Of a stretch of DNA of 64,000 nucleotides, positions 8,809 through 17,151 are shown in pieces. The DNA is from Propionispira raffinosivorans DSM 20765 (GTDB lineage: Bacteria > Bacillota > Negativicutes > Selenomonadales > Selenomonadaceae): positions 1 through 64,000 of the forward strand of contig NZ_KB905847.1 of NCBI RefSeq assembly GCF_000381065.1, read 5' to 3'. The notes below the pieces were generated by a model. That model was not told the origin of the DNA and did not search any database. It worked only from the letters and a program-made list of their open reading frames with translations. Position numbers and translations under genes: made by a program. Position 1 is the stretch's first letter. The number at the start of each line of letters is the position of its first letter.

Positions 8809-8868
8809 TCTGGTTACTATTTATAGAATTTTTGAAGATTTTATAAATGAACCAGAGCCGTTTTTTTT
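8809..8868 (+). terminator. long-stem terminator
   Basis: CTCTGGTT pairs with AACCAGAG across an inner ATTTATA/TATAAAT stem, followed by eight T. It lies just ahead of the next gene. Confidence 0.6.
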
Positions 8869-8925
8869 ATGAGCATTTTGTACTACATAACATTACAGTC
8901 AGCCTAAGTTTAAGGAGGAACGAAT

Positions 8926-9407
8926 TTGAAAGGTGCGCTTTTAAGAAGGGGTGAAGAATATTATACCCACATGAGTAAAGTATTTGCTACGATTAAAGAC
9001 GAACAACTGAAATATAACTGGTTAATAACAGATTGTATATGTTATCCTCAAAATGCTAAATATACGGAACTTCTGTCGCAAGAATATGCTTGGATCACAG
9101 GAGAAGAACTGACTCACATGATTGATCGGGAAGACTTTCAATGGATATGGGGTGTTTTATCAGGTTTTATGAAAAACATTACCCTAGAAGAAGTTTTAAA
9201 GTATAAACTACCGTACGCAGATGGTTTTATTGGATTTTGGGGATCAACATTAAATATACAAAATCCTTTGCGGATATTGAAATTGTACCTTGGGACAGTT
9301 CACTTGTCTTAGCAATAAGCAGAAACAATATTGTTATTGATAATTTTATGAACTACTTTCCTTTGGCGCAAGACTTAACCACGTATAATAAGCAGTTTGG
9401 AAAATGA
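8926..9407 (+). pseudogene. unknown small protein interrupted by one frameshift
   Basis: TTG 8926 follows AAGGAGG. The frame reads NWLITDCICYPQNAKYTELL then QEYAWITGEELTHMIDREDF and LPYADGFIGFWGSTLNIQNP, and then stops early at 9312. Adding one base in CCTTTG at about 9266 restores FADIEIVPWDSSLVLAISRN through to a stop at 9405-9407, giving a ~160-residue protein. The restored part is clearly coding in character. I do not recognise the family. Its place in the array suggests another immunity-like gene. Either the strain carries a recent mutation or the base is a sequencing error. Confidence 0.6.
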
Positions 9408-9568
9408 GCATATTAAACTATTTTTTTTGAAAACTTATGGAAATTTATTTTTTGAGCGGCAGATTAGAACATATACAGAAGCGTATTCTTAATAATGATG
9501 AAAAAACAAGACTCTTATTGTGCTTTTGTAAAAAAATTATTGACTCACATATAGAAAGGGATGGTCTA

Positions 9569-10573
9569 GTGAAAGTTAAGTATCTATTATTAGTAATTGT
9601 TTTCGTTTTTACCGTTTGTAGTAGTAATAATGCTGTTTGTGCAGAACTAAAGGATGGTGATCTAATTCCAACTACAGGGGAGACTGTTGGTGTACATGCA
9701 GGGGATACTGCACCAGATTTAACATTATTTGATTTGAATGGTAATCTAAAGAACATTTCATTTAAAAATTCTCCGGCAATCCTAATTTCGCTATATAGGC
9801 TAAATGGTGATAGTAATAAGATACAACAGCTAGTAGATTTATATGCAAAGCGAAAGGATATAAAATTGCTCTTTGTTGTAAGGGACGAGGCCGAATATGT
9901 AAAAGTATCTTTAATGAAGCACGACTTCGACATACCGGTTTATTTTGAACGGAAAAAAGAATTCTCAACTAAGTATAATATCGGTGTACCAACAATGGTT
10001 ATAATTGATAAGAAAGGTATTGTTCGCTACAATAATACCTTTTGGGTCGATGCAAATTCTATGGATAGTTTTATAGAAAATTTAATTTCGGGTAAAGGGA
10101 ATCAAACCCCTAGATTATTATATTCGGCACCGAAAGAAGTTAAAAAGGAAGTACCAAGGCTGATCAATCTTGGTGAAAACGTACCTGTAGATGTTTTTCG
10201 TGACTTGGAAGGGGCTCCCGTCAAGTTAGATTATAAAGGAAAACCAACCGTTATATTTTATTGGATGAGTTTCACAAATGACAAATTTCTTAATCAAATG
10301 ATGCCTGTTATGCAGAGTCTTTATGAAGAAAATGGAAAAAAAGCTAATTTTTATACCATCAACGGCAGTGGCGAACGCCGTTTTACGATGAGTATACTTG
10401 ATCGATATTATAGCAGTTTTCCAACGTTAGTTGGAGGCGACGTGCTTCAATATAGTCGAGTTTTCCCTGCTTTTATAATAATTGATAGCGATGGTGTTTT
10501 GAGATACAGGACAAGTACATTTCCCAATGTTGAAGAGTTAAATACGCTTCTGACTGAGATCATAGATGGGTAA
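9569..10573 (+). CDS. secreted protein with two thioredoxin-like domains lacking CXXC
   Basis: The protein has about 334 residues. GTG 9569 follows GAAAGGGA; the open frame begins at 9437, but only this start gives a signal peptide (YLLLVIVFVFTVCSSNNAVCA). Two AhpC/TSA-TlpA-like domains follow. The first contains GDTAPDLTLFDLNGNLKNIS and VPTMVIIDKKGIVRY; the second contains GENVPVDVFRDLEGAPVKL and FPAFIIIDSDGVLRYR. The cis-Pro loops and strands are those of ResA/TlpA, but the positions where CXXC should stand read LYRLNGD and YWMSFTND. It is therefore probably not a redox enzyme and may be a binding or scaffold protein outside the membrane. Confidence 0.7.
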   Translation: MKVKYLLLVIVFVFTVCSSNNAVCAELKDGDLIPTTGETVGVHAGDTAPDLTLFDLNGNLKNISFKNSPAILISLYRLNGDSNKIQQLVDLYAKRKDIKLLFVVRDEAEYVKVSLMKHDFDIPVYFERKKEFSTKYNIGVPTMVIIDKKGIVRYNNTFWVDANSMDSFIENLISGKGNQTPRLLYSAPKEVKKEVPRLINLGENVPVDVFRDLEGAPVKLDYKGKPTVIFYWMSFTNDKFLNQMMPVMQSLYEENGKKANFYTINGSGERRFTMSILDRYYSSFPTLVGGDVLQYSRVFPAFIIIDSDGVLRYRTSTFPNVEELNTLLTEIIDG

Positions 10574-10688
10574 TAAATGAAATGGATTAGCTGATAAAAG
10601 CCGACTCATTTTGGTGGATAAGAATAGTATCATATGTGATTGGTTTGTGATATTTTGTATAACTAATAAAATTTACTGGAACGGGGTA

Positions 10689-11510
10689 ATGTTTTTGAAA
10701 TTGAAATTTTTAAATAAGCGAATCATACTTGTTTTGTTTTTGGTTATATCACTTCAAGGCATAATGTTTTCGATGGTAAGCGCGTTTTCTTTGCCTGATC
10801 CGACTGGAGAGAAAACAAAGGAGTTTAATAATATGTTTTTCAATAAGCAGCAAGTGTATGCAGTGACAGTTCCTATGGAACGTATTTTTATGAAACAAGC
10901 AATTTCGGAAGCGACAGCTCGGGGGTTTGCTGAAAACCAGGTGCAGTTTGATTTAGCGCGTGTATATAATTCGCGGATTTATGCTGCAAATTTAGGACTG
11001 CATGCCGACACTTTTTCGGTATCAACGAAATCGATTCCGTTGGAAGAGGTATCGGAACAAATTGAGGAACAAGAAATAAATGGGAAAAAATCAAAGTACA
11101 TGACCGTGGTCTTTCGCGAGAAAAAAATTGACAGTAATGCCTTTAATCCATTTATTGAAAAGAAGATAATATCACAGCCTGCTGTTATTAAAAATTTCAA
11201 CTATACGGATGAACATTGGGAGATTGAAGCTGAGGGGTATGGATATTATGAGGGCACGGAGGATATTGATCACAAAGCAAGTATTGCCGGAAGTATGGCA
11301 CGGGCTGCTGTCTTTGATATTGTAACTCAAAAAGCGGTGGAATTAGGGATTATTACTACGGATAACGAACAGGAATTTCGACAGAACCTTGCACAGAAGA
11401 AGCGTTTAGGCGGAATTTATGATCCGATCGGATGCGGGGTATATTTTACGAAACCTATCAGAGTTTGGATTACTGATGATGGTGAAATATTAGATGATTT
11501 GAGATCATAA
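10689..11510 (+). CDS. secreted protein of unknown function
   Basis: The protein has about 273 residues. The open frame starts at 10611, but ATG 10689 (or TTG 10695, better spaced from CGGGG) puts a signal peptide first (RIILVLFLVISLQGIMFSMVSA). The mature part begins SLPDPTGEKTKEFNNMFFNK and shows mixed alpha/beta character, with a late segment KASIAGSMARAAVFDIVTQK. A single Cys near the end (DPIGCGVYF) is the only one in the mature protein. I recognise no family. It follows the double-thioredoxin-fold protein by about 115 bases and may share its envelope location. Confidence 0.6.
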   Translation: MFLKLKFLNKRIILVLFLVISLQGIMFSMVSAFSLPDPTGEKTKEFNNMFFNKQQVYAVTVPMERIFMKQAISEATARGFAENQVQFDLARVYNSRIYAANLGLHADTFSVSTKSIPLEEVSEQIEEQEINGKKSKYMTVVFREKKIDSNAFNPFIEKKIISQPAVIKNFNYTDEHWEIEAEGYGYYEGTEDIDHKASIAGSMARAAVFDIVTQKAVELGIITTDNEQEFRQNLAQKKRLGGIYDPIGCGVYFTKPIRVWITDDGEILDDLRS

Positions 11511-11532
11511 AGAGCACAAGGAGACTCTATTA

Positions 11533-12009
11533 ATGAGGAGGAAGAATGTGGAAGATGAAAAGGCAATAGCAACAAGGATTCGAATAGAAAATGGGTATAA
11601 AAATGGAGCCAGTTGGTTCTATTGGATTGCGGGAATGTCCATTTTAAATGAAATATTTTATCAAACCAACACAGGTTGGATTTTTGCTATAGGACTCGGA
11701 ATAACGCAGGTTACAAATGTGATATTTCAAAATAATGGTATGTCGCTTATAGCGACATTGATTTTATCGGGGATATTCGTATTTTTCGGTAAAATGGCAC
11801 ATAAAGGATATAGGTGGGCTTTTATAACAGGTATGATTTTCTATATTTTGGATGCTATTCTTTTTATTATGGTCAAAGATTACATAGGTTTAGGACTACA
11901 TGGAATTGCAATATTTGGTATATACCGTGGGCTGAGGCTGCATAAGAAACTAATTGAGATAAACAACAACCAAGATTTAAAACCAAGTGAAGAAGGCGCG
12001 CCGGTTTAG
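11533..12009 (+). CDS. four-helix membrane protein, unknown function
   Basis: The protein has 158 residues. ATG 11533 lies nine bases behind AAGGAG; GTG 11548 behind GGAGG is an alternative. Hydrophobic stretches near residues 28-45, 50-65, 72-88 and 98-135 (FITGMIFYILDAILFIMVKD, LGLHGIAIFGIYRGL) predict about four helices. The tail after residue 140 is charged. There is no recognised motif or family. It stands about 20 bases behind the preceding secreted protein and may be in the same operon. Confidence 0.55.
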   Translation: MRRKNVEDEKAIATRIRIENGYKNGASWFYWIAGMSILNEIFYQTNTGWIFAIGLGITQVTNVIFQNNGMSLIATLILSGIFVFFGKMAHKGYRWAFITGMIFYILDAILFIMVKDYIGLGLHGIAIFGIYRGLRLHKKLIEINNNQDLKPSEEGAPV

Positions 12010-12099
12010 CGGTTATGATAATATCTTTCTTATGAGCACACGGCGTTTTGAAACGAATTTTCATAACTTTTTGTGCCTTGAACGCAGCGAAAGGCGTGA

Positions 12100-12576
12100 A
12101 TGTATATGATAGAATTATCTATAAGTTATATAAATAACGAATTGGTAGTATATGGTACAGTAATAGTAATCCTTTATTTGGGAATGAAATTGCATATATC
12201 ATGGATTGATGTAGGTGAGAAGATTACAAGAAAAAGATTTTTTTGTCGATGGATAATGTGTTTACTTATAGATATAATCGTATATTTGATTATTGTATTT
12301 TCAAAACTATTTGAAGTCCATAATATTTTAGTCTATGACTTAATGAGAAATCTTGTGGCAATATTGATAATTTTGTATGAGCTTTTAGCAATTAGTAGTA
12401 TCATACAACGATGCCGTTGTATGATATATTCTAGATTTTTTATGATAGTTATAATGCTATTTTGGGTTTTCAATGATTTTTTTAAAGCTTTCGTTAACCC
12501 TGTTGCATTAATGATAATTTTAGCAATGGGCATGATTCCAAATAAAGATAATACCAAGAAGTATCATCAAAAATAG
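12100..12576 (+). CDS. membrane protein, unknown function
   Basis: The protein has 158 residues with four or five hydrophobic helices (VVYGTVIVILYLGMKL, MCLLIDIIVYLIIVF, NLVAILIILYELLAISSII, FMIVIMLFWVFNDFFKAF). The sequence is highly AT-rich and gives no family signature. A terminator at 12599 follows. It may be an accessory or immunity-type membrane protein of the toxin array; only context supports that. Confidence 0.5.
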   Translation: MYMIELSISYINNELVVYGTVIVILYLGMKLHISWIDVGEKITRKRFFCRWIMCLLIDIIVYLIIVFSKLFEVHNILVYDLMRNLVAILIILYELLAISSIIQRCRCMIYSRFFMIVIMLFWVFNDFFKAFVNPVALMIILAMGMIPNKDNTKKYHQK

Positions 12577-12598
12577 ATTTTATTTTAGCTTGATAAGT

Positions 12599-12634
12599 GA
12601 GGTCAATGGATGTGAAAATCTATTGACCTCGTTT
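12599..12634 (+). terminator. rho-independent terminator
   Basis: GAGGTCAAT and ATTGACCTC form the stem, followed by GTTTCTT. It closes the membrane-protein gene at 12100. Confidence 0.7.
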
Positions 12635-12639
12635 CTTCA

Positions 12640-12845
12640 TCTTTATTCGGGCTCGATAAAAAGATCGATAATATCTTCCATGGAACTACGGGGAAAGACG
12701 GCAATAAGTAAGCGATGTTAGCCGCAATGAATCAAACGGTTGATGAAGCGCATAAACACCAAGAACATGGGGGCGGTTTTTCGACGGTGATCACCACAAC
12801 ATTAGATACGCTGGATCAGACGACCAGTATAGGCACAAGCATATG
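12640..12845 (+). pseudogene. haemagglutinin gene scraps
   Basis: CGGGCTCGATAAAAAGATC matches 5451-5470. The stretch from GCGCATAAACACCA (12748) to AGGCACAAGCATAT (12844) matches 4799-4893, including FSTV.TTTLD.LDQTTSIGTSI. Stops interrupt it and it has no start, so it is non-coding debris. It ends abruptly inside the haemagglutinin sequence, where OmpH-like sequence begins. Confidence 0.75.
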
Positions 12846-13197
12846 TTGCTACATCACCAGTCGGAGTAGCAAACTACCAGAAATTAATTGATCAATATCC
12901 TAATATGGTTCAAGCTAATGAAAATTACAAAGCAGCCGTCAAACAAGCGCAAGATGACTTCAATGCCAAATCAGCAGATATTAATGACCAAGATAAAAAG
13001 CTTTATTTCAGCAACTACAGCAAGAAATCCAGCAAAAACATCAGGAACTATTAAATGTTATTCTTAGTAAAGTAAATGTTGCTGTTAAAGAAGTAGCTGA
13101 TTCCAAAGGGTTAGCCATTGTCGTGGATAAAAGTGTTACCATATATGGCGGTCAAGATATTACGGATGATGTGTTAAAGAAAATAACGGATAAATAA
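12846..13197 (+). pseudogene. OmpH/Skp-family periplasmic chaperone fragment, frameshifted
   Basis: The first frame reads VATSPVGVANYQKLIDQYPN then AAVKQAQDDFNAKSADINDQ. After a one-base shift near 13001 it reads LFQQLQQEIQQKHQELLNVI and GLAIVVDKSVTIYGGQDITD, ending at 13195-13197. This is the body of an OmpH/Skp protein, the periplasmic chaperone of outer membrane biogenesis, with its coiled-coil tentacle and the C-terminal VVDKS...GGQDIT signature. Start and signal peptide are missing because the 5' end is fused to haemagglutinin sequence. It supports an outer-membrane-bearing host. Confidence 0.75.
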
Positions 13198-13218
13198 TCT
13201 AATGACATTCGGAAAGGA

Positions 13219-13584
13219 ATGGTTACAATGTTTCGAGAAATTTTTATAATTAACGGTAGACTTAACCGAAAGAAATTTATTTTATATTGGGTGCTTGCTT
13301 CCGTTTCTCCACTAATAATAATGATGTTACTTTATTCTCTTGAAAAAGCACTTTCACTATCGCAAAGTGTGATTGGACTAATTGTAGCAATTAGTTTACT
13401 AGCTGGTGTGGTAGCGCATATTTGTTTAGCGATTAGGCGATTGCATGATATTGAACGTCATGGAGCGCTGGTAATAGGTTTATTTATCCCAATAATAAAT
13501 ATTATATTGAATTTTTATTTGTTCTTTACTAAAGGCACTGTAGGTTATAACTATTATGGACCTGATCCTTTAGAGTTACACTAG
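13219..13584 (+). CDS. DUF805 family membrane protein
   Basis: The protein has 121 residues, with ATG 13219 behind GGAAAGG. It has a GRLNRKKFILYW start, three or four transmembrane helices, the motif IRRLHDIERHG between helices and the ending GTVGYNYYGPDPL. All are DUF805 (YhaH-type) hallmarks. Members are small inner-membrane proteins of unknown molecular role, often near toxin or transport genes. It is intact and of normal family length. Confidence 0.85.
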   Translation: MVTMFREIFIINGRLNRKKFILYWVLASVSPLIIMMLLYSLEKALSLSQSVIGLIVAISLLAGVVAHICLAIRRLHDIERHGALVIGLFIPIINIILNFYLFFTKGTVGYNYYGPDPLELH

Positions 13585-13744
13585 TGACACCTAATTAACA
13601 GGTGATAAATTCCTATTAATAATACAATTTCCATTATGTGCACAAACGATTGAAACGGCCCATACAATGTAGAGCAATAGTAAGTATGTCCAATTATTTA
13701 AAAATACTATATAACGAAGATAAGCGAGAACGGGGGCATGGATC

Positions 13745-13936
13745 ATGAAGAATGAACAAAATGAATTGGACTCTACTTGTGGTATATCAGATGATGAGCT
13801 TACAAAAAGATTTAGGGAGGCAGTTCGAATTGAAAACGAAATCAAAACAATTAAAGGGCTGCCCATATCAAAATATGACCATGAAAAGAAGGCTCCTTAT
13901 ATACAATACCCTGACGGGAGCAGAGAATATGCATAA
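13745..13936 (+). CDS. small hypothetical protein
   Basis: The protein has 63 residues from ATG 13745 behind CGGGGGC. A predicted amphipathic helix (DDELTKRFREAVRIENEIKT) is followed by KGLPISKYDHEKKAPYIQYP and DGSREYA. The latter resembles a small beta-hairpin seen in short conserved proteins of this lineage; I know no function. An overlapping frame of equal length (13752-13943) is rejected. A terminator follows at 13961, which supports a real gene. Confidence 0.6.
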   Translation: MKNEQNELDSTCGISDDELTKRFREAVRIENEIKTIKGLPISKYDHEKKAPYIQYPDGSREYA

Positions 13937-13960
13937 GTATTAGATAAATCGAAAGATATC

Positions 13961-13996
13961 AAGCCTATTTTCCTTGCAGAAGATAGGCTTTTTTAT
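13961..13996 (+). terminator. rho-independent terminator
   Basis: AAGCCTAT and ATAGGCTT form the stem, followed by TTTTATTTT. Confidence 0.75.
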
Positions 13997-14197
13997 TTTG
14001 TGACATCGTTAAATCCATATATGTTTACTGGCGAGATTCCATATTTTTTGAAATTTTGAATATATTAAAAATTTGGCAGGAATATTAGATTATTTGTGTA
14101 AATGTAACAGTGTAAATAGTAAAAGATAACACAGGGAGTTGTTTTATTTTATTACGGTAAGACGGGTATGATAATCGACTATAAAAAGAGGAGTGTT

Positions 14198-15004
14198 ATG
14201 ATGGAATTTTACACAGGACGTTTACCTGCTGGGTTTAAGTATGTAGGACAAGACAATTACTGCATTTATGATTTGGAAGCTGAAAAGCAAACGCCGTATT
14301 CATACTTATATTCAGATAGTGCTACATCTTGCATTATCGTTATTGCTATCGGCGAAAGTATGAAAAACGGTCACAAGACAGTATGCATGGCTCATTTGAG
14401 CAGACTGCAGCGTTTTGATGCTTTTTTTCAGCTTATGACCAAAACCCTAAAACAGGGAGTTTATTTATATGCTCAGGGCGCTAATCCGGTGAGTGACAGT
14501 ACAACGCAAACTTCTACGCAAAATGTGATCATTTTAATGCAAAATCTTCAGTCAATTATCAATGCCAATAGTGCATACTTTGCAACCCTAAGTATATCTG
14601 TCGGGCAAGGAAATCCTAATTGTGGCTGGGGCACATACGGCGTTAGTGTAGATGCAGCATCAGCAGATTATCTGCAACCGACTAACCGCTATTATGAATT
14701 AAGTAACACGGATCGCTGTACAGCACAAGGGGTACAAACGCTTTTTTGTGTGTATGGTCTTAAAACTATGAATATTCATCCCGAACAGTTATTTATCTTG
14801 CATAATACAGATGAGCTGGAGTTTCCGAAAAATGAGATTAAAACTCTTGTAGATCGGGCAATTGCTGATGATTTTACGCAGATCTGCGACATGACGGATG
14901 ATGAAATTTTAACCAAGTATTCTTCTACACCGCAGTATGAGGCTGCATGGTTCTGTGCGACTATGCGTGAAGCGGCGGAGTTTGCCAATAATTATTATAA
15001 ATAA
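14198..15004 (+). CDS. putative NTAN1/CheD-like cysteine amidase
   Basis: The protein has about 268 residues. ATG 14198/14201 follow GAGGAG; the in-frame ATG at 14168 lacks one. I recognise no family with certainty. SATSCIIVIAI (Cys45) followed by KTVCMAHLSR (His66) recalls the TTCH...HCDG Cys/His arrangement of the N-terminal asparagine amidohydrolase/CheD deamidase fold. That is an inference from the motif. There is no signal peptide, so it is cytoplasmic. It ends nine bases before a second predicted cysteine amidohydrolase, so the two probably form one operon acting on related amide substrates. Confidence 0.5.
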   Translation: MMEFYTGRLPAGFKYVGQDNYCIYDLEAEKQTPYSYLYSDSATSCIIVIAIGESMKNGHKTVCMAHLSRLQRFDAFFQLMTKTLKQGVYLYAQGANPVSDSTTQTSTQNVIILMQNLQSIINANSAYFATLSISVGQGNPNCGWGTYGVSVDAASADYLQPTNRYYELSNTDRCTAQGVQTLFCVYGLKTMNIHPEQLFILHNTDELEFPKNEIKTLVDRAIADDFTQICDMTDDEILTKYSSTPQYEAAWFCATMREAAEFANNYYK

Positions 15005-15016
15005 GGAGGCAAGATG

Positions 15017-15838
15017 ATGTGTACAATTGGTGCAGTATATGACGGGAACTCTATGATTAGTTTTAAACAATGTGATTTGACAGATCCGACTAATTTTTTG
15101 AAACCTGAAATTTTGCAAGGTGAAGACGATATTCAATACGTTAAATTTGGTAGGGAAAATACTAATGGATTATGGGCAGGGCTTAATAATTACGGTGTAT
15201 CTTTTGTGGCTGCTGATTCATATTTGACAGGAATGGATAACCACAGAGGGCATCATACGAGTCCTAAATCGGCATCAGAAGATATTTTTACAAAGTATCG
15301 GGAAATTGTTTCAAACTACAAAACAGCAAAAGAAGCTGCTGATGCAATGGTTGATTTTTATACGAATGAATTTAAAGATCCTGATATTTTATTGATTAGC
15401 GATGCCAGCGAGCGATATTTTATTGAAGCTTATAATGGTGAAGTAATTAACGTTAAGCTTGCTGATACCGATACTGCCAATTATTTTGCGTCAACCAATC
15501 ATTTTCGGTATATCCACGGTGGAACTACTTTTCCAGAAAATCACAGCACATATCTCAGACTGCAGCGGGCGGAAAGCATTTTGCAGCAGAATCCTAGCCA
15601 GGCTGGTGTTGAGAATGTACTGCAAGATCAATATTATGGACAATCAGTGCTTTCAATTTGTAGGGAAAGTACAATATGTCCTCGGGGGGAAGCTGCGTTT
15701 AATACCATGGCATCCGTTATTATGGTTGTACATAATGCGGAAATAAAGTTTGGCTATCAAATTAACGGCAATCCCAGAAACAATGCATATACTTGGGTGA
15801 CATGCCCTTTTAATAATGGTTATGGTGTAAAATTTTGA
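15017..15838 (+). CDS. Ntn-hydrolase, linear amide C-N hydrolase (C45/choloylglycine hydrolase type)
   Basis: The protein has 273 residues. ATG 15017 is preferred over ATG 15014 (both behind AAGGAGG) because it exposes Cys2 after Met removal, the N-terminal nucleophile of this superfamily (MCTIGAVYDG). Other family-like elements are FKQCDL near residue 20, GLWAGLNNYGVSFVAADSYL, an acidic DPDILLISDASERYFIEAYN and YFASTNHF, where the Asn fits the oxyanion residue. Expected chemistry is hydrolysis or transfer of an amide acyl group; the substrate is unknown. It is translationally close to the preceding NTAN1-like gene and closed by a hairpin at 15955. Confidence 0.75.
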   Translation: MCTIGAVYDGNSMISFKQCDLTDPTNFLKPEILQGEDDIQYVKFGRENTNGLWAGLNNYGVSFVAADSYLTGMDNHRGHHTSPKSASEDIFTKYREIVSNYKTAKEAADAMVDFYTNEFKDPDILLISDASERYFIEAYNGEVINVKLADTDTANYFASTNHFRYIHGGTTFPENHSTYLRLQRAESILQQNPSQAGVENVLQDQYYGQSVLSICRESTICPRGEAAFNTMASVIMVVHNAEIKFGYQINGNPRNNAYTWVTCPFNNGYGVKF

Positions 15839-15895
15839 CAGGATGATAGGATTTTTATCGCTTTTGTACGTGAAGTGCAGAAAGAGGGAGCCTAT

Positions 15896-16039
15896 ATGTT
15901 CCTGATTGATATTACGGAAGATTTATTGCTGAAATTTATATATTTTACGAAAAAAACACTTTCATATAGCGGCATGGCCGTACTGGGGGTGTTTTTTTGT
16001 TGCGCAATGTACCTTTTATGGTCATTGTTTAAAGTTTAA
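15896..16039 (+). CDS. possible 47-residue single-pass membrane peptide
   Basis: ATG 15896 has AGAAAGAGGGA at good distance. It encodes MFLIDITEDLLLKFIYFTKK and a hydrophobic tail AVLGVFFCCAMYLLWSLF. The ORF overlaps a terminator-like hairpin (15955-15998) that recurs downstream of potE at 21667, so the hydrophobic run may be a by-product of that hairpin rather than a selected peptide. Low confidence. Confidence 0.3.
   Translation: MFLIDITEDLLLKFIYFTKKTLSYSGMAVLGVFFCCAMYLLWSLFKV
15955..15998 (+). terminator. terminator with G-U paired stem
   Basis: AACACTTTCA pairs over ten positions with TGGGGGTGTT if G-U pairs are allowed, followed by T6. It shares a ~60-base context with the potE terminator at 21667. 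Confidence 0.55.
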
Positions 16040-16115
16040 TTATATGGGATACTTCTATTAGATTTGAGTATTTTATATAAACCAAACATAGGGATTGAAA
16101 TGGAGCATTGATAAT

Positions 16116-16475
16116 ATGAAAATACGCAATGAGTATACATGTCCGTTAGAAATTGTGCATGATATGGTAAAGGGGAAATGGAAGCCAATTCTTATATTTC
16201 AGCTTAGAAATGGAGCCGTAACATTAGCTAATTTGGAACGTCAAATACAGGGTATTAATCAGAAAATGTTAATTGAGCAATTGAAGGAATTAACAGAGTA
16301 TGGCATTGTAAAACGTACAGAATATGAAGGTTATCCGTTGAGGGTAGAATATTCAATAACGCCTGAACGGGGAAAGAAAATGTTAGATGCGGTTTTGATT
16401 ATGCAGGCTATAGGAATTGATTATATGAAAGAAAACGGAATGGCTGATATATTGAAGTGTAAAGGTCTTATATGA
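16116..16475 (+). CDS. HxlR-family winged-helix transcriptional regulator
   Basis: The protein has about 119 residues from ATG 16116. It has CPLEIVHDMVKGKWKPILIF near the N-terminus (the conserved Cys and GKWK of HxlR), then QIQGINQKMLIEQLKELTEY as recognition helix and RTEYEGYPLRVEYSITPERG as wing. HxlR members often sense reactive aldehydes or redox state through that Cys. The next gene, an isochorismatase-like hydrolase 85 bases downstream on the same strand, is the likely target. Confidence 0.85.
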   Translation: MKIRNEYTCPLEIVHDMVKGKWKPILIFQLRNGAVTLANLERQIQGINQKMLIEQLKELTEYGIVKRTEYEGYPLRVEYSITPERGKKMLDAVLIMQAIGIDYMKENGMADILKCKGLI

Positions 16476-16560
16476 GTATACTTACAAAAAAGTGGGTAAT
16501 TTACAGGAAAGAATTCTATCGCTATAATAAAGAAAAATCTACTAGGAGGTAGCGATCGAT

Positions 16561-17097
16561 ATGGAAAATGCTGCATTACTTATCATTGATATTCAGAATA
16601 TTTATTTTCATGAAGGAAAGTTTTACTTACCTGATGCCAAAGCTGCTGTAAATAATGCAAAAAAAATTTTAGATGTATGGCGGGACAATGAAAAAACAGT
16701 AATTCATGTCAAACATCATTTTCACTTAAGTGAGCAAGAGGATTATCTTAATTGTATTAACGAAAAAGTTGCACCATTACAGGATGAATTGGTGATAGAA
16801 AAGAAATATCCAAATTCTTTTTTAGAAACGAATTTATTAAAAAATTTACAACAACGAAAGATAAGTCATGTTGTGATTGTAGGAATGATGTCCAATATGT
16901 GCATTGATACAACGGTAAGGGCATGCCAGAATTATGGAATTAAAGTTACATTAATTCATGATGCATGTGCAGCGAAACCTATTACATTTTATAATGAAGT
17001 GATTACAGCCGATATTGTTCATAAGGTTTTTATGGGGGCACTGGATGGAATGTTTGCAGACGTGATTGATACAAAGAGTGTATTAGCTTATGTGTGA
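16561..17097 (+). CDS. isochorismatase-family cysteine hydrolase
   Basis: The protein has 178 residues, with AGGAGG nine bases before ATG 16561. The catalytic triad is readable: Asp10 in LLIIDIQNIYF, Lys in VIEKKYPNSF and Cys114 in GMMSNMCIDTTVRA. This superfamily includes nicotinamidases and N-carbamoyl amidohydrolases; the substrate cannot be told. It is cytoplasmic and of normal length. It is paired with an HxlR regulator upstream, a common arrangement for stress-induced hydrolases. Confidence 0.85.
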   Translation: MENAALLIIDIQNIYFHEGKFYLPDAKAAVNNAKKILDVWRDNEKTVIHVKHHFHLSEQEDYLNCINEKVAPLQDELVIEKKYPNSFLETNLLKNLQQRKISHVVIVGMMSNMCIDTTVRACQNYGIKVTLIHDACAAKPITFYNEVITADIVHKVFMGALDGMFADVIDTKSVLAYV

Positions 17098-17151
17098 GTA
17101 AATGAATAATGGATAAGAAGGACAGATTTGAATGGGATGGAGAAATAAAAT

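Noticed and set aside
13752-13943. 63-residue ORF overlapping the small gene at 13745
   Set aside because: Same DNA in another frame; the 13745 frame has the properly spaced CGGGGGC and protein-like composition.
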